Below are positions 8,829 to 15,514 of a DNA stretch of 18,732 bases, one piece after another (within the stretch, counting starts at the first letter, position 1; the number at the start of each line of letters is the position of its first letter). A program made the position numbers and the translations under genes. The DNA is from Bacillota bacterium (GTDB lineage Bacteria > Bacillota > Clostridia > Acetivibrionales > DTU013). The stretch is from NCBI GenBank assembly GCA_023415815.1, contig JAEZJL010000398.1, positions 1-18,732 of the forward strand, read 5' to 3'. The notes under the pieces are model-generated. The model did no database searches. It saw only the letters and a program-made list of their open reading frames with translations, and was not told the DNA's origin.

Positions 8829-8917
8829 ATAAGCACGGGTCCTTTCCGGAATAATCAATATCCCGCTGACGGGCCCGAATCCCACAATTCACCTTTCTGC
8901 GGAAGGCTTGTGAAGCG

Positions 8918-9101
8918 TTGCCGGGACAGGTCTCCTGACTTGCGGATCGCGGCTGTTTTTTCCCTTCCCATCCGTTCCCGATTTACCAGTCGCCGGACAG
9001 TGGCTTATAAAAAACAGCTCCCCGCTTACAGTGGCCGGACCGCCCGGGATTTGCACCCGGTTCCCTTTATGTCCATATCTTCCTCTGGACGATCCCGACA
9101 A
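8918..9101 (-). promoter_or_regulatory. Cobalamin riboswitch 2 (gene-proximal)
   Basis: The minus strand carries the class signature in order: GGGAA..GGTGCAAATCC, the GCGGTC..GCCACTGTAA core, AAGCCACTG, GGGAAGG and the B12 box AGTCAGGAGACCTG (8924-8940). A 9-bp closing helix (TTGTCGGGA with TCCCGGCAA, 8918-8926 and 9093-9101) defines the ends. A peripheral stem pairs GCTGTTTTTT with AAAAAACAGC. Known behaviour of the class is that adenosyl- or related cobalamin binding lowers expression downstream. No convincing separate promoter is visible between terminator 1 and this aptamer. Confidence 0.95.
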
Positions 9102-9207
9102 TTCTGCGATATTCGATTTTCATTTTGCGCTCTTCAATTCTTACATGCTGCCGGAGCATAAACTTGAGTACATAGAGCACAATTGACTTTTACTTATCCG
9201 GCTTTCC

Positions 9208-9248
9208 CGTTAAAACAATAAACCTCCTGACATGGGCGTCAGGAGGTT
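9208..9248 (-). terminator. Intrinsic terminator after cobalamin riboswitch 1
   Basis: Eleven-base-pair perfect stem (AACCTCCTGAC/GTCAGGAGGTT, arms 9221-9231 and 9238-9248) with a 6-base loop, followed by TATTGTTTT on the minus strand. It lies about 80 bases after the first aptamer with no gene between them, so it reads as that aptamer's own expression platform. Confidence 0.75.
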
Positions 9249-9329
9249 TTGATACAAAGATACAGGAAACAATGCTGTTCATTGTTCCAACACACACCCC
9301 TCTATAGCTCGTAGAGTCATACGGTGTAC

Positions 9330-9503
9330 AAAACAGGCAGGTCTTCTGGCTTCAGGCTCATCATCCTCACTGCCTTCCCGGTTTCCCAGTGGCGTTTTGC
9401 AAGGACTCCCCTTTCACAGCGGCGGGACCGCGTGGGATTCTACCCACTTCCCTTTTCACCGATCCATAACTGAAATATCAGAGTTATGACCGGCACCTGT
9501 TTT
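9330..9503 (-). promoter_or_regulatory. Cobalamin riboswitch 1 (promoter-proximal)
   Basis: The minus strand shows GGGAAGTGGG..AATCCCAC, GCGGTCCCGCCGCTGTGA, CGCCACTGGG, GGGAAGGC and a B12 box variant AGCCAGAAGACCTGCC. The closing helix pairs AAAACAGG with CCTGTTTT (9330-9337 and 9496-9503). The spacing of all elements fits a full-length aptamer. Its sequence differs a good deal from aptamer 2 outside the core, so it is not a recent local duplicate. Confidence 0.95.
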
Positions 9504-9571
9504 ATATATTAAATTTTCAACTAAACTGCCGTTATTAATTTTACCGGTTTACATTTATATCCACTGTACCC

Positions 9572-9600
9572 ATTTTACACATCGCTGGTAAAATAGTCAA
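9572..9600 (-). promoter_or_regulatory. Sigma-A-type promoter for the riboswitch-controlled genes
   Basis: TTGACT (9595-9600) and TAAAAT (9572-9577) on the minus strand are separated by exactly 17 bases. Transcription would begin near 9565, about 60 bases before aptamer 1 and just after the ECF S gene stop. Confidence 0.75.
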
Positions 9601-9613
9601 TATATTTATAATT

Positions 9614-10174
9614 CTATCCTTTTAGGTTTAAAGTTCCTGTGCCGGAACCTTTCTCAACAACCCCGGCCTTTTCCAGTATTGCGACGATTGCAGGTATCAG
9701 CGCCAGCTGGATAACTATACCGGGCAGCGCGGTAATAAACGCCCCGGAAAGGAATATCGCAAAGGAATATTTCCCGGCCGAGAAAATGAGGGCATTCAAT
9801 ACGCCGTATACTATCCTGCCCGCCAGCATCGCGCCCACAAGCTGAATATATATGTCGGCAATGCGTTTCCCCGTGTGTATGAAATTCGTCAAAAGGCCGG
9901 CCATAAGTCCATAAGCAGCCAATTCAAACAGCATGCTCGGCAGATATGCCATCGGAGGCATACCCGTAGTCAGGCTGGAAAGGATCGGCGTAAGCAGCCC
10001 GCAGGCAAGGCCATAAGGCCAGCCGCACAGAAGTCCGGCCAGCAGTACCGGAATATGCATTGGAAGCAGGACGCTTCCGGCGTTAGGAATCGAGTGGAAC
10101 GCAAAAGGCAGTATCACTCCCAACGCTATGCACATAGCTGTTACAACCATTTTTTTCGTTTGATTTCTCTTCAT
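9614..10174 (-). CDS. ECF transporter S component (substrate unassigned)
   Basis: A 186-residue integral membrane protein with about six hydrophobic segments and the N-terminal basic-then-helix layout of ECF S components (KRNQTKKMVVTAMCIALGVIL), plus a PMHIPVLLAGLLCGWPYG segment seen in one S-component family. S components bind a vitamin or its precursor and dock on a shared EcfA/EcfA'/EcfT energising module. No such module is in the window, so it would use a module encoded elsewhere. The ATG at 10174 has GGAGGG 7 bases before it; in-frame codons further upstream fall inside a terminator hairpin and are rejected. Lying next to the B12-controlled genes makes cobalamin or a corrinoid precursor a candidate substrate. 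However, it has its own promoter and no B12 riboswitch of its own, so the substrate stays open. Confidence 0.85.
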   Translation of the reverse strand: MKRNQTKKMVVTAMCIALGVILPFAFHSIPNAGSVLLPMHIPVLLAGLLCGWPYGLACGLLTPILSSLTTGMPPMAYLPSMLFELAAYGLMAGLLTNFIHTGKRIADIYIQLVGAMLAGRIVYGVLNALIFSAGKYSFAIFLSGAFITALPGIVIQLALIPAIVAILEKAGVVEKGSGTGTLNLKG

Positions 10175-10189
10175 GTTTACCCTCCTCTG

Positions 10190-10252
10190 AAATATAAAAA
10201 AGCCACGGGACAGAAATTCCGCTTCATACGGAAAATTCGCCTTCGTGGCTTT
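10190..10252 (-). terminator. Leader terminator (attenuator) before the ECF S gene
   Basis: Outer stem AAAGCCACG/CGTGGCTTT (10199-10207 and 10244-10252) encloses an inner stem GAATTTTCCG/CGGAATTTC and is followed by TTTTTTATATTT on the minus strand, ending about 16 bases before the start codon. A terminator here, inside the transcript leader, implies regulated read-through. The upstream ACGGAA (10268-10273) can pair with TTCCGT (10228-10233) of the inner stem as a competing structure. Confidence 0.7.
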
Positions 10253-10288
10253 CATTTAAAATATTGATTCCGTGTTATACATGACATG

Positions 10289-10307
10289 GGCTGTCTTCAT
10301 GACAGCC
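10289..10307 (-). other. 5'-end hairpin of the ECF S transcript
   Basis: GGCTGTC and GACAGCC form a perfect 7-bp stem with a 5-base loop, starting within a few bases of the predicted transcription start. It could be part of a sensing leader or only a 5' stabiliser. On the plus strand it is followed by TTTTT, but no plus-strand gene precedes it. Confidence 0.5.
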
Positions 10308-10315
10308 TTTTTAAC

Positions 10316-10344
10316 ATTATAATTTCTATAGAAAATCTTGTCAA
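10316..10344 (-). promoter_or_regulatory. Sigma-A-type promoter for the ECF S gene
   Basis: Perfect consensus TTGACA (10339-10344) and TATAAT (10316-10321) with a 17-base spacer on the minus strand, 20 bases after the stop of the uridine-kinase-like gene. The predicted start near 10309 gives a leader of about 135 bases. Confidence 0.85.
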
Positions 10345-10363
10345 CCCGCGGGCAGACATTTTT

Positions 10364-11458
10364 TCACCCTATTGAAAACGATGTCGTATCCAGCTCCAGA
10401 TCGCAGTGCTCTTCAATGGCGCAGGCCGAGAAATAGCGTTCCTCCAGCGGTATCCATTCTTCCCTGAACCGTTTGAGCAGGCTCTCGCCTTCCCTGTTGA
10501 GAAGCCTCTGCATTTGTATTTCGGGAGAGCACGTTAAAAAGATGCTCAAATCATAATGGGTTGCCAGCGCGGGGTGAAGAGAGTAGCTGCCTTCCACTAT
10601 GGTTATGGGCCTTGCCGGCACATGGACCGGTGACCTCAGCTCTCCCGTCCCGCAGTCAAAAGGCCTGAAGCTAACGCTGCGGCCCTCTGTCAGCGGCTCC
10701 AGCACCTCGTGCATAAACCGCTCGTAATCCACGTTTCCGCCCGGCTGTGAAAGACGTTCCTTTGTACGAAGCCCGAATGGCAAAAAGAAATCGTCCATAT
10801 GGAACACATTGCATGCAAAGACCTCCGATAACAGTCCTGCAAGCAGCGATTTCCCGCTTCCGCACCTGCCGTCCACCGCAATGATTACGGAGCGCCTGCG
10901 CTCCGCCAGCCTGTGTATGGCCCGGAAAGCGGGGATATACAGAGCATAAGCCGTTTTAATCACCCTGTAGTGCGGCTTGTATTTTGCACTGTAGGCTTCG
11001 CTGTGATGCACCGGCGGACATCCCAGTGAAAAGTATTCCTCCAGATAAGCCTTTACCGCTTCCGGCTTCAGCGGAAGGAGGCTTCCTGCGGCGATCTCCT
11101 GCAATAAAGCTGCCTTATTCCTGAATGCTGACATTGAGCCTCGATGGGTGTTTGCAGTAGAAACAAATAAGAGGTTAAGCAAAGGCAGAAAATCCGTCTC
11201 TGTAACGGCCGGATCCAGATGCATCCGGCAGAGACCGTTTCCTATTTCTTCAATGTCCGCCGGATTCTTACGTACATTTACTTCTGCCTGAACCTTTTCA
11301 TACTCTGCTCTCAGTAACGCTTCGCTGCCGGACGGGTCCAGAATCATGTGGCCGCATCCGAATTCATTCTGGTAGATCAGTTTTATATAATCCTGCACTT
11401 CCATGGCGGGGTAAGCAGTGCAATGGGCTCTTAAAATATCCTGTAACGTGTTTCCCAA
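10364..11458 (-). CDS. Uridine-kinase-like P-loop protein with N-terminal helical domain
   Basis: A 364-residue cytoplasmic protein. The C-terminal half is a P-loop kinase of the uridine kinase/phosphoribulokinase type: Walker A GRCGSGKS (197-204), the HMDDFFLP substrate-site motif (220-227), IVEGSYSLHP (about 287-296) and a lid-like arginine-rich stretch (QRLLNREG, KRFREEW; 317-335). The N-terminal half (1-180) is a helical domain of unknown role that often accompanies this kinase in Firmicutes. The start codon is TTG at 11458, chosen because AAGGAG lies 9-11 bases before it and no ATG fits. The gene begins 23 bases after the MerR-type regulator gene, so the two are probably cotranscribed. 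The true substrate (uridine or another nucleoside or sugar) cannot be read from sequence. Confidence 0.8.
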   Translation of the reverse strand: MGNTLQDILRAHCTAYPAMEVQDYIKLIYQNEFGCGHMILDPSGSEALLRAEYEKVQAEVNVRKNPADIEEIGNGLCRMHLDPAVTETDFLPLLNLLFVSTANTHRGSMSAFRNKAALLQEIAAGSLLPLKPEAVKAYLEEYFSLGCPPVHHSEAYSAKYKPHYRVIKTAYALYIPAFRAIHRLAERRRSVIIAVDGRCGSGKSLLAGLLSEVFACNVFHMDDFFLPFGLRTKERLSQPGGNVDYERFMHEVLEPLTEGRSVSFRPFDCGTGELRSPVHVPARPITIVEGSYSLHPALATHYDLSIFLTCSPEIQMQRLLNREGESLLKRFREEWIPLEERYFSACAIEEHCDLELDTTSFSIG

Positions 11459-11481
11459 TGTATCCTTCTCCTTTGTATATA

Positions 11482-11907
11482 TCAGCGTCCCCTTGCCGCG
11501 CTTGCCTGAGGCAAAGCATCGGCGCCGAGAGAATTTTCCGCGAGGTATTTTTCATACTGCCCCGTAAAGTATTCTATTTTGTGGGATACCTTCCGCAAAT
11601 GCTTCTGCATTTCCTCGATCTCCTTTTCGACATTCTTCTTGTGCTCCCTGAGCATGTCGCATCTCTGCTTCAGGGTTTCTCCGCCGCGCATGCTCAATTC
11701 GACAAAATCCTTGATCTGCTTTATGGACATCCCCGTATTTTTGAGGCAGCAGATCAATCCAAGCCATTCCAGGTCGTCCTCCGAATAACGGCGGACTCCG
11801 TTGACGCTCCGGTTCACAAAGGGCAGCAGTCCCTCCCTTTCGTAGTATCTCAGGACATGGGCCTTAAGGCTTGTTTTTTCCGATACCTGTCTTATTGAAT
11901 AATTCAT
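11482..11907 (-). CDS. MerR-family transcriptional regulator
   Basis: A 141-residue protein with an N-terminal MerR winged helix-turn-helix (residues 2-70: YSIRQVSEKTSLKAHVLRYYEREGLLP, then RRYSEDDLEWL and the second helix pair). A long dimerising coiled coil follows (about 80-125), with a short C-terminal tail lacking the cysteines of metal-sensing members. This resembles the subgroup that controls aldo/keto reductases or aldehyde-responsive genes. It is divergent from an aldo/keto reductase whose promoter has the 19-base spacer MerR proteins act on, so that gene is its likely target. The ATG has GGAGCGGTG upstream. Confidence 0.9.
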   Translation of the reverse strand: MNYSIRQVSEKTSLKAHVLRYYEREGLLPFVNRSVNGVRRYSEDDLEWLGLICCLKNTGMSIKQIKDFVELSMRGGETLKQRCDMLREHKKNVEKEIEEMQKHLRKVSHKIEYFTGQYEKYLAENSLGADALPQASAARGR

Positions 11908-11936
11908 AAATCACCGCTCCGTTTTCAAATTTCCTA

Positions 11937-11967
11937 TTGACTTAAAGTTGACGTTAAGGTTTACAAT
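11937..11967 (+). promoter_or_regulatory. MerR-type promoter/operator for the aldo/keto reductase
   Basis: TTGACT (11937-11942) and TACAAT (11962-11967) are separated by 19 bases, two more than the optimum. The spacer holds a near-palindrome CTTAAAGTTGACGTTAAG (11941-11958). Overlong spacing with a dyad between -35 and -10 is the hallmark of MerR-activated promoters, where the regulator twists the DNA to align the boxes. Confidence 0.8.
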
Positions 11968-12021
11968 TTTATTATACTTTAAGCCGAGTTTATCAGCAAA
12001 TAATATTTAGGAGGTATTCTG

Positions 12022-12873
12022 ATGAAATCATTAGCCGATTGTTATCAGCTGCATAACGGAGTTAAAATTCCTTGTGTGGGTTTCGGAACCTGGCAGACCC
12101 CCAACGGAGATATTGCGGTGTCCGCTGTAAAATATGCCCTTGCGTTCGGGTATCGCCATGTCGATACCGCCGCCGGATACGGGAATGAAGAGAGCGTGGG
12201 CGCCGCCGTAAAGCAAAGCGGCATTCCAAGGGAAGAGCTTTTCATCACGAGCAAGCTGCAGAACCCGAAGCACGGCTATAAAGATACTATGGAAGCTTTT
12301 GAGGAGACCATGAGGAATCTTGCTATGGACTACCTCGACCTTTATCTGATCCATTGGCCGAATCCGGTAAAGTACAGAAGCTGCTGGCAGGAAGCCAACG
12401 CGGGCACCTGGAAGGCCTTCGAGGAATTGTATGCCGCAGGACGCATCCGTTCCATCGGCATAAGCAATTTCCATCCGCATCATATCGACGAGCTGATGAA
12501 AACGGCCAAGGTGACGCCTATGGTCAATCAAATCCGGCTTTGCCCCGGAGATACGCAGGATGAGGTCGCGGCCTATTGCAAAGCCCGCGGTGTTCTGCTC
12601 GAGGCATACAGTCCTCTCGGGACCGGAAGAATATTTGATGTGCCGGAAATGCAGGCCCTCGCCAGGAAATATGAAAAAACCATTGCTCAGATCTGCATCC
12701 GCTGGAGCCTGCAGATGGGCTTTCTGCCCCTGCCCAAGTCGGTTACGGAAGCCCGCATAAAGGAAAATGCCGAGGTTTTCGATTTTGAGCTCTCGGCACA
12801 GGATGTCCAGGCAATAGCCGCTCTGAAAGGCTGCTGCGGATATTCGCACGACCCCGATGCCACGTCGTTTTGA
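12022..12873 (+). CDS. Aldo/keto reductase
   Basis: A 283-residue NAD(P)H-dependent (beta/alpha)8-barrel oxidoreductase of the 2,5-diketo-gluconate reductase/YvgN type. The catalytic tetrad is visible: Asp48 in HVDTAAGYG, Tyr53, Lys78 in ITSKLQNP and His111 in LIHWPNP. GFGTWQTP near the N-terminus, GISNFHPHHI (145-155) and PLPKSV near residue 237 (cofactor phosphate region) are also family marks. The ATG has AGGAGGT 7 bases upstream. The likely role is reduction of reactive aldehydes or ketones; the physiological substrate is not evident. Divergent MerR control suggests it is induced by an electrophile or aldehyde. Length is normal and no key residue is missing. Confidence 0.93.
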   Translation: MKSLADCYQLHNGVKIPCVGFGTWQTPNGDIAVSAVKYALAFGYRHVDTAAGYGNEESVGAAVKQSGIPREELFITSKLQNPKHGYKDTMEAFEETMRNLAMDYLDLYLIHWPNPVKYRSCWQEANAGTWKAFEELYAAGRIRSIGISNFHPHHIDELMKTAKVTPMVNQIRLCPGDTQDEVAAYCKARGVLLEAYSPLGTGRIFDVPEMQALARKYEKTIAQICIRWSLQMGFLPLPKSVTEARIKENAEVFDFELSAQDVQAIAALKGCCGYSHDPDATSF

Positions 12874-12890
12874 TTTTATGCCATATATTC

Positions 12891-12916
12891 AAAAGGGGCT
12901 CAACGCCCCTTTTTTC
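12891..12916. terminator. Bidirectional intrinsic terminator
   Basis: AAAAGGGGC and GCCCCTTTT form a stem with a TCAAC loop. It is followed by TTTTTT on the plus strand, with an A-run on the other side that serves the minus strand. It separates the aldo/keto reductase from the convergent small gene. Confidence 0.85.
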
Positions 12917-12954
12917 ATTTGTGCCGAAAGCCGCCTAATCACGTATTCGGCTAT

Positions 12955-13215
12955 TCACCGGCCTTTTATGTCTTTCTTCAGCAGCTCAAGCTCGGCGCTC
13001 ATCTGGTCAATACGCTCGCAAAGGCTGCTCTTGGAGGGGTGGGCGGTCTGATTCGCGGCCTGTGCGGCAGCCGTAAGCATAGTCTGTCCTATGGAGACGA
13101 GAAAATTTCCTAAGGAATTCTGTTCATCCGTATCAAGATCCAGATTCAACAATATACCAAGCAAGGCAGCTATCAAAGCGAACTGGTTAGGTGGTATTCT
13201 GTCAAAGCCGGGCAT
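12955..13215 (-). CDS. Small conserved hypothetical protein
   Basis: An 86-residue protein that begins with a PGFDRIPPNQFALIAALLG pattern, has one short hydrophobic helix (about 12-26), a DEQNSLGNFL motif and a C-terminal charged helix (about 62-85). It resembles a small Clostridia protein family of unknown function, where a similar IPP..FA.IAA..G start and an N.LGNFL..IGQ stretch recur; this is from memory and unverified. A membrane-associated or amphipathic helix is plausible. The ATG has a weak GGCGGTG upstream. It is transcribed towards the shared terminator and stands alone. Confidence 0.65.
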   Translation of the reverse strand: MPGFDRIPPNQFALIAALLGILLNLDLDTDEQNSLGNFLVSIGQTMLTAAAQAANQTAHPSKSSLCERIDQMSAELELLKKDIKGR

Positions 13216-13252
13216 ACCCTGGCACCGCCTTCATATCAAAAATCAATATAGC

Positions 13253-13282
13253 ATAATATTCGATATGCTGACTGCAAAGCAA
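13253..13282 (-). promoter_or_regulatory. Possible promoter for the small hypothetical gene
   Basis: TTGCTT (13277-13282) and TATTAT (13253-13258) on the minus strand are 18 bases apart, about 37 bases before the start codon. The match is moderate. Confidence 0.4.
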
Positions 13283-13324
13283 GTGTGAAAGAAAATGCCG
13301 CGGTTTGCAAAATAAATCCCCGGT

Positions 13325-14320
13325 TTACTGTTTGCCGTCCCACGCCCCGATTTTTTTCAAGGACATGTCGCCGTTGAAATCCATGACTTCAAAACGCTTC
13401 ATTACAGGCGTAAAATCTCCTTCAACCCTGAAATACAGATCGACCTCGCCGATCATATTTACGGCGGCGAGTCCGAATACGGGCAGCGGCACCTTTATTT
13501 CCGTCCCTCCGCCCGGAGCCGGGCTCAAGGCGATTTTTGAATCGGGACCGATTTCCACGGTCGAAGGCTCGACCCAGGCTCTTTCATACTCCGAGTTTCC
13601 CTCATCGTCGGGCCCGTTTCCGTTTGCCCCGCCGGTTATATCGAAATCAGCGGAAAAGTCATAGCTCCCATTTTCCATTCGGAGTTTCCCTTTGCCCATA
13701 TACGTGAATTTAAAACCGCCGGCAAGCTCGGACAGCGAAGCGTCGATGTCGAATTTATAGGATTTGCCGTTTGCGTAGTTGTATATAAAATAGTAATTGA
13801 GGGAAAAAGAAGCGCCCGAGTCCGGTATGGTAATGAAGACATCCTTGACCCCGTCACCGTCAAGGTCTCTGAACTCAATGGAATTCATGACTCCTGTGAG
13901 TCCTTTTTGCTTTTTGATGAAAACGGTATCCGTCCGGCCTTTTTTCCCGTCTATCCGAAGCATGCCCTCAAGCTCCGCGCCTTCTGCCTGCGACACGTCC
14001 CCGGCTTCCAATTGCAGCACCTCTATTTCCTCATTGCTGCCGTCCGCGTCAAGGTCGACGCTCGCGCTCTGCAAAAGCTCCCCGGGGTTTCCGGTTTCCT
14101 CTGCTGAGGTGCTGCTCTGTGTTGAAGTCTGCTCCATGGGGGCTGTTTGATCCTGCCCGGAGCTGTATGTTGAATCGCTGACGGAAGGCTGATCTGTCCG
14201 GGCCTGTCCGGCAGCGGTATCGGTATTTTCATTGATTGTATTTTTATCCTTGCCTGCACAGGCAGTAATGGAAAGGAGCAGCGACAGGATAAGCAAAAGG
14301 CAAAGCAGTCGTTTCCTCAC
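13325..14320 (-). CDS. Lipoprotein with EF-hand-like calcium loops
   Basis: A 331-residue protein starting with GTG at 14320, supported by AGGGGG about 8 bases upstream. The signal peptide has a lipobox SITAC with the lipidated Cys at 21. A Ser/Thr/Gln-rich linker (25-85) spaces the body from the membrane. Two loops, DLDADGSNEE (89-98) and DLDGDGVKDV (152-161), match the DxDxDG calcium-binding pattern of FG-GAP/dockerin-like repeats and suggest a beta-propeller-like body. The C-terminal third (250-331) is beta-rich and unassigned. The gene follows the 3D-domain gene by 72 bases and is probably cotranscribed, pointing to an envelope role. No enzymatic motif is visible. Confidence 0.75.
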   Translation of the reverse strand: MRKRLLCLLLILSLLLSITACAGKDKNTINENTDTAAGQARTDQPSVSDSTYSSGQDQTAPMEQTSTQSSTSAEETGNPGELLQSASVDLDADGSNEEIEVLQLEAGDVSQAEGAELEGMLRIDGKKGRTDTVFIKKQKGLTGVMNSIEFRDLDGDGVKDVFITIPDSGASFSLNYYFIYNYANGKSYKFDIDASLSELAGGFKFTYMGKGKLRMENGSYDFSADFDITGGANGNGPDDEGNSEYERAWVEPSTVEIGPDSKIALSPAPGGGTEIKVPLPVFGLAAVNMIGEVDLYFRVEGDFTPVMKRFEVMDFNGDMSLKKIGAWDGKQ

Positions 14321-14392
14321 AGGTTTTCCCCCTTCATAACGAGCCCTGATGCTTTCTGTTCCGGCTCTTCTTCAATAATAGCACAGGATGTC

Positions 14393-15238
14393 CTACAATT
14401 CTATATCTCCGACATTCCCATTGCCCAGCTTTACAAGATACACGTCCCATTTCTTGACGCCGAGCTCCTGCGCGAACTTTTTATCCAGTACGGAAAAATC
14501 AAACCTGTATTTCCCTTTGATGGCGCTTCCCGTATCCATTGCAACCGTGTAGCCGAGGCCCTTAATATAAAACACCGTGCCCAGCGGCCAGTATTCCGTA
14601 TCAATGGCAACGGATACTCCGGGGACGATTGGTTCCCCGGATCTGGTCAGGCCCATATTGTTTCCGCATTCCTCCTTGCTGGGAGTATAAGCGGTGCCGG
14701 TAAACTTGCCTACGTATTTCCCCTTATTTAACGAATCTCTCCGCTCCAGGCCGTCGAAGACGGAATAATTCTGCGGCTTCACCCCAACCGCGGCCGCTAT
14801 TTTGAGCGAGTTTTGCAGGGCTATGTTGTCGTTGACCAGCTCCTTGTTTTGCTTTATAAGCTCGCTGTTTTGCTTTTTGATTCCCTCCAGCTGCTTCGTG
14901 CTGTCCTCGCTGCCCCTTGACGCTTTATCAAAGGCTTCCCTGAGGTCTCTGTTTTCCTCGGCCAGCACGTCGTTCCGTTTCTCGGCGGCCTGTATTCCGG
15001 TCTCGAGATCCGCGTTGACGACTTTCGCGGAATCCATTCTTTTATATGCATCCTCCAGATCATTCCTGACATCCTTATATGACTGGAGTACGGAATAATT
15101 GTTGAAGCAAAGAAACCCTACCAGTACGAAAAGCACTAAAACGGCCCACAAATAGCTGCCGGTTTTTTTCCTTGCCAGCCTGTAATGCCTGGCGTTATTG
15201 CGAGGCCTTATGCTGTCCGCCGCCTCAAACCCTGACAT
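14393..15238 (-). CDS. Membrane-anchored coiled-coil protein with C-terminal 3D domain
   Basis: A 281-residue protein with a basic cytoplasmic N-terminus, one transmembrane helix (about 28-46), a long extracellular coiled coil (about 53-148) and a C-terminal 3D domain (about 175-272). The domain is named for three aspartates, visible as AIDTEYWPLG (Asp213), AMDTGSAIKG (Asp235) and FDFSV (Asp247). FTGTAYTPS at the domain start is typical. 3D domains have the double-psi beta-barrel fold of MltA lytic transglycosylases and act on peptidoglycan in spore- or wall-remodelling proteins. The ATG at 15238 is preferred because GGAGG lies 7 bases before it; the TTG two codons upstream is only one base from that site. 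Probably first gene of a two-gene unit with the lipoprotein. Confidence 0.85.
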   Translation of the reverse strand: MSGFEAADSIRPRNNARHYRLARKKTGSYLWAVLVLFVLVGFLCFNNYSVLQSYKDVRNDLEDAYKRMDSAKVVNADLETGIQAAEKRNDVLAEENRDLREAFDKASRGSEDSTKQLEGIKKQNSELIKQNKELVNDNIALQNSLKIAAAVGVKPQNYSVFDGLERRDSLNKGKYVGKFTGTAYTPSKEECGNNMGLTRSGEPIVPGVSVAIDTEYWPLGTVFYIKGLGYTVAMDTGSAIKGKYRFDFSVLDKKFAQELGVKKWDVYLVKLGNGNVGDIEL

Positions 15239-15283
15239 ATTCAATCCTCCCTGTCTGAAATTAATTATATTGCCCCATGATTA

Positions 15284-15312
15284 CTTATATGGGCTTATGT
15301 TATTATCATCAA
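15284..15312 (-). promoter_or_regulatory. Possible promoter for the 3D-domain gene
   Basis: TTGATG (15307-15312) and TATAAG (15284-15289) on the minus strand with a 17-base spacer, about 46 bases upstream of the start codon. Moderate match. The rest of the 15239-15514 gap holds only the dyad near 15448 and AT-rich sequence. Confidence 0.45.
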
Positions 15313-15447
15313 TTTCAAGCGGTTTTATTCATTTTGCGGACACGGACTGCGATAATCCGTAGTTTAGCAACCATCATCTAAGAAAATGCAGCCGTATTTA
15401 TTCTTTAGCTCCTGTTTCCATTCATTCTATGACATATATTTAAATAA

Positions 15448-15465
15448 TTAACGTGCTTACGTTAA
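15448..15465. promoter_or_regulatory. Perfect dyad, candidate operator for zupT
   Basis: TTAACGT and ACGTTAA are perfect inverted 7-base arms around GCTT, 50 bases before the zupT start codon and just upstream of an AT-rich promoter-like stretch. The TTAAC half-sites recall zinc repressor AdcR/ZitR operators, but the spacing differs. A metalloregulator site is a guess from position and symmetry. Confidence 0.45.
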
Positions 15466-15514
15466 CATATATTGGGGTAATATTATACCAGAAATTCAGA
15501 GGGGGTAATATAAA

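Noticed and set aside
8610..8885. 91-codon minus-strand frame in the riboswitch leader
   Set aside because: It reads straight through the riboswitch terminator hairpin and has no good ribosome binding site or recognisable domain.
8600..9610. CRISPR-like or other repeat array in the long non-coding stretch
   Set aside because: The repeated short motifs are riboswitch core elements and terminator stems, not spaced direct repeats; I saw no CRISPR array anywhere in the window.
10175..10255. 27-residue N-terminal extension of the ECF S component
   Set aside because: It would be encoded inside the leader terminator hairpin, while GGAGGG directly precedes the ATG at 10174.
12031..12849. 272-codon minus-strand frame opposite the aldo/keto reductase
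   Set aside because: Shadow of a gene with an intact catalytic tetrad; no domain or start signal.
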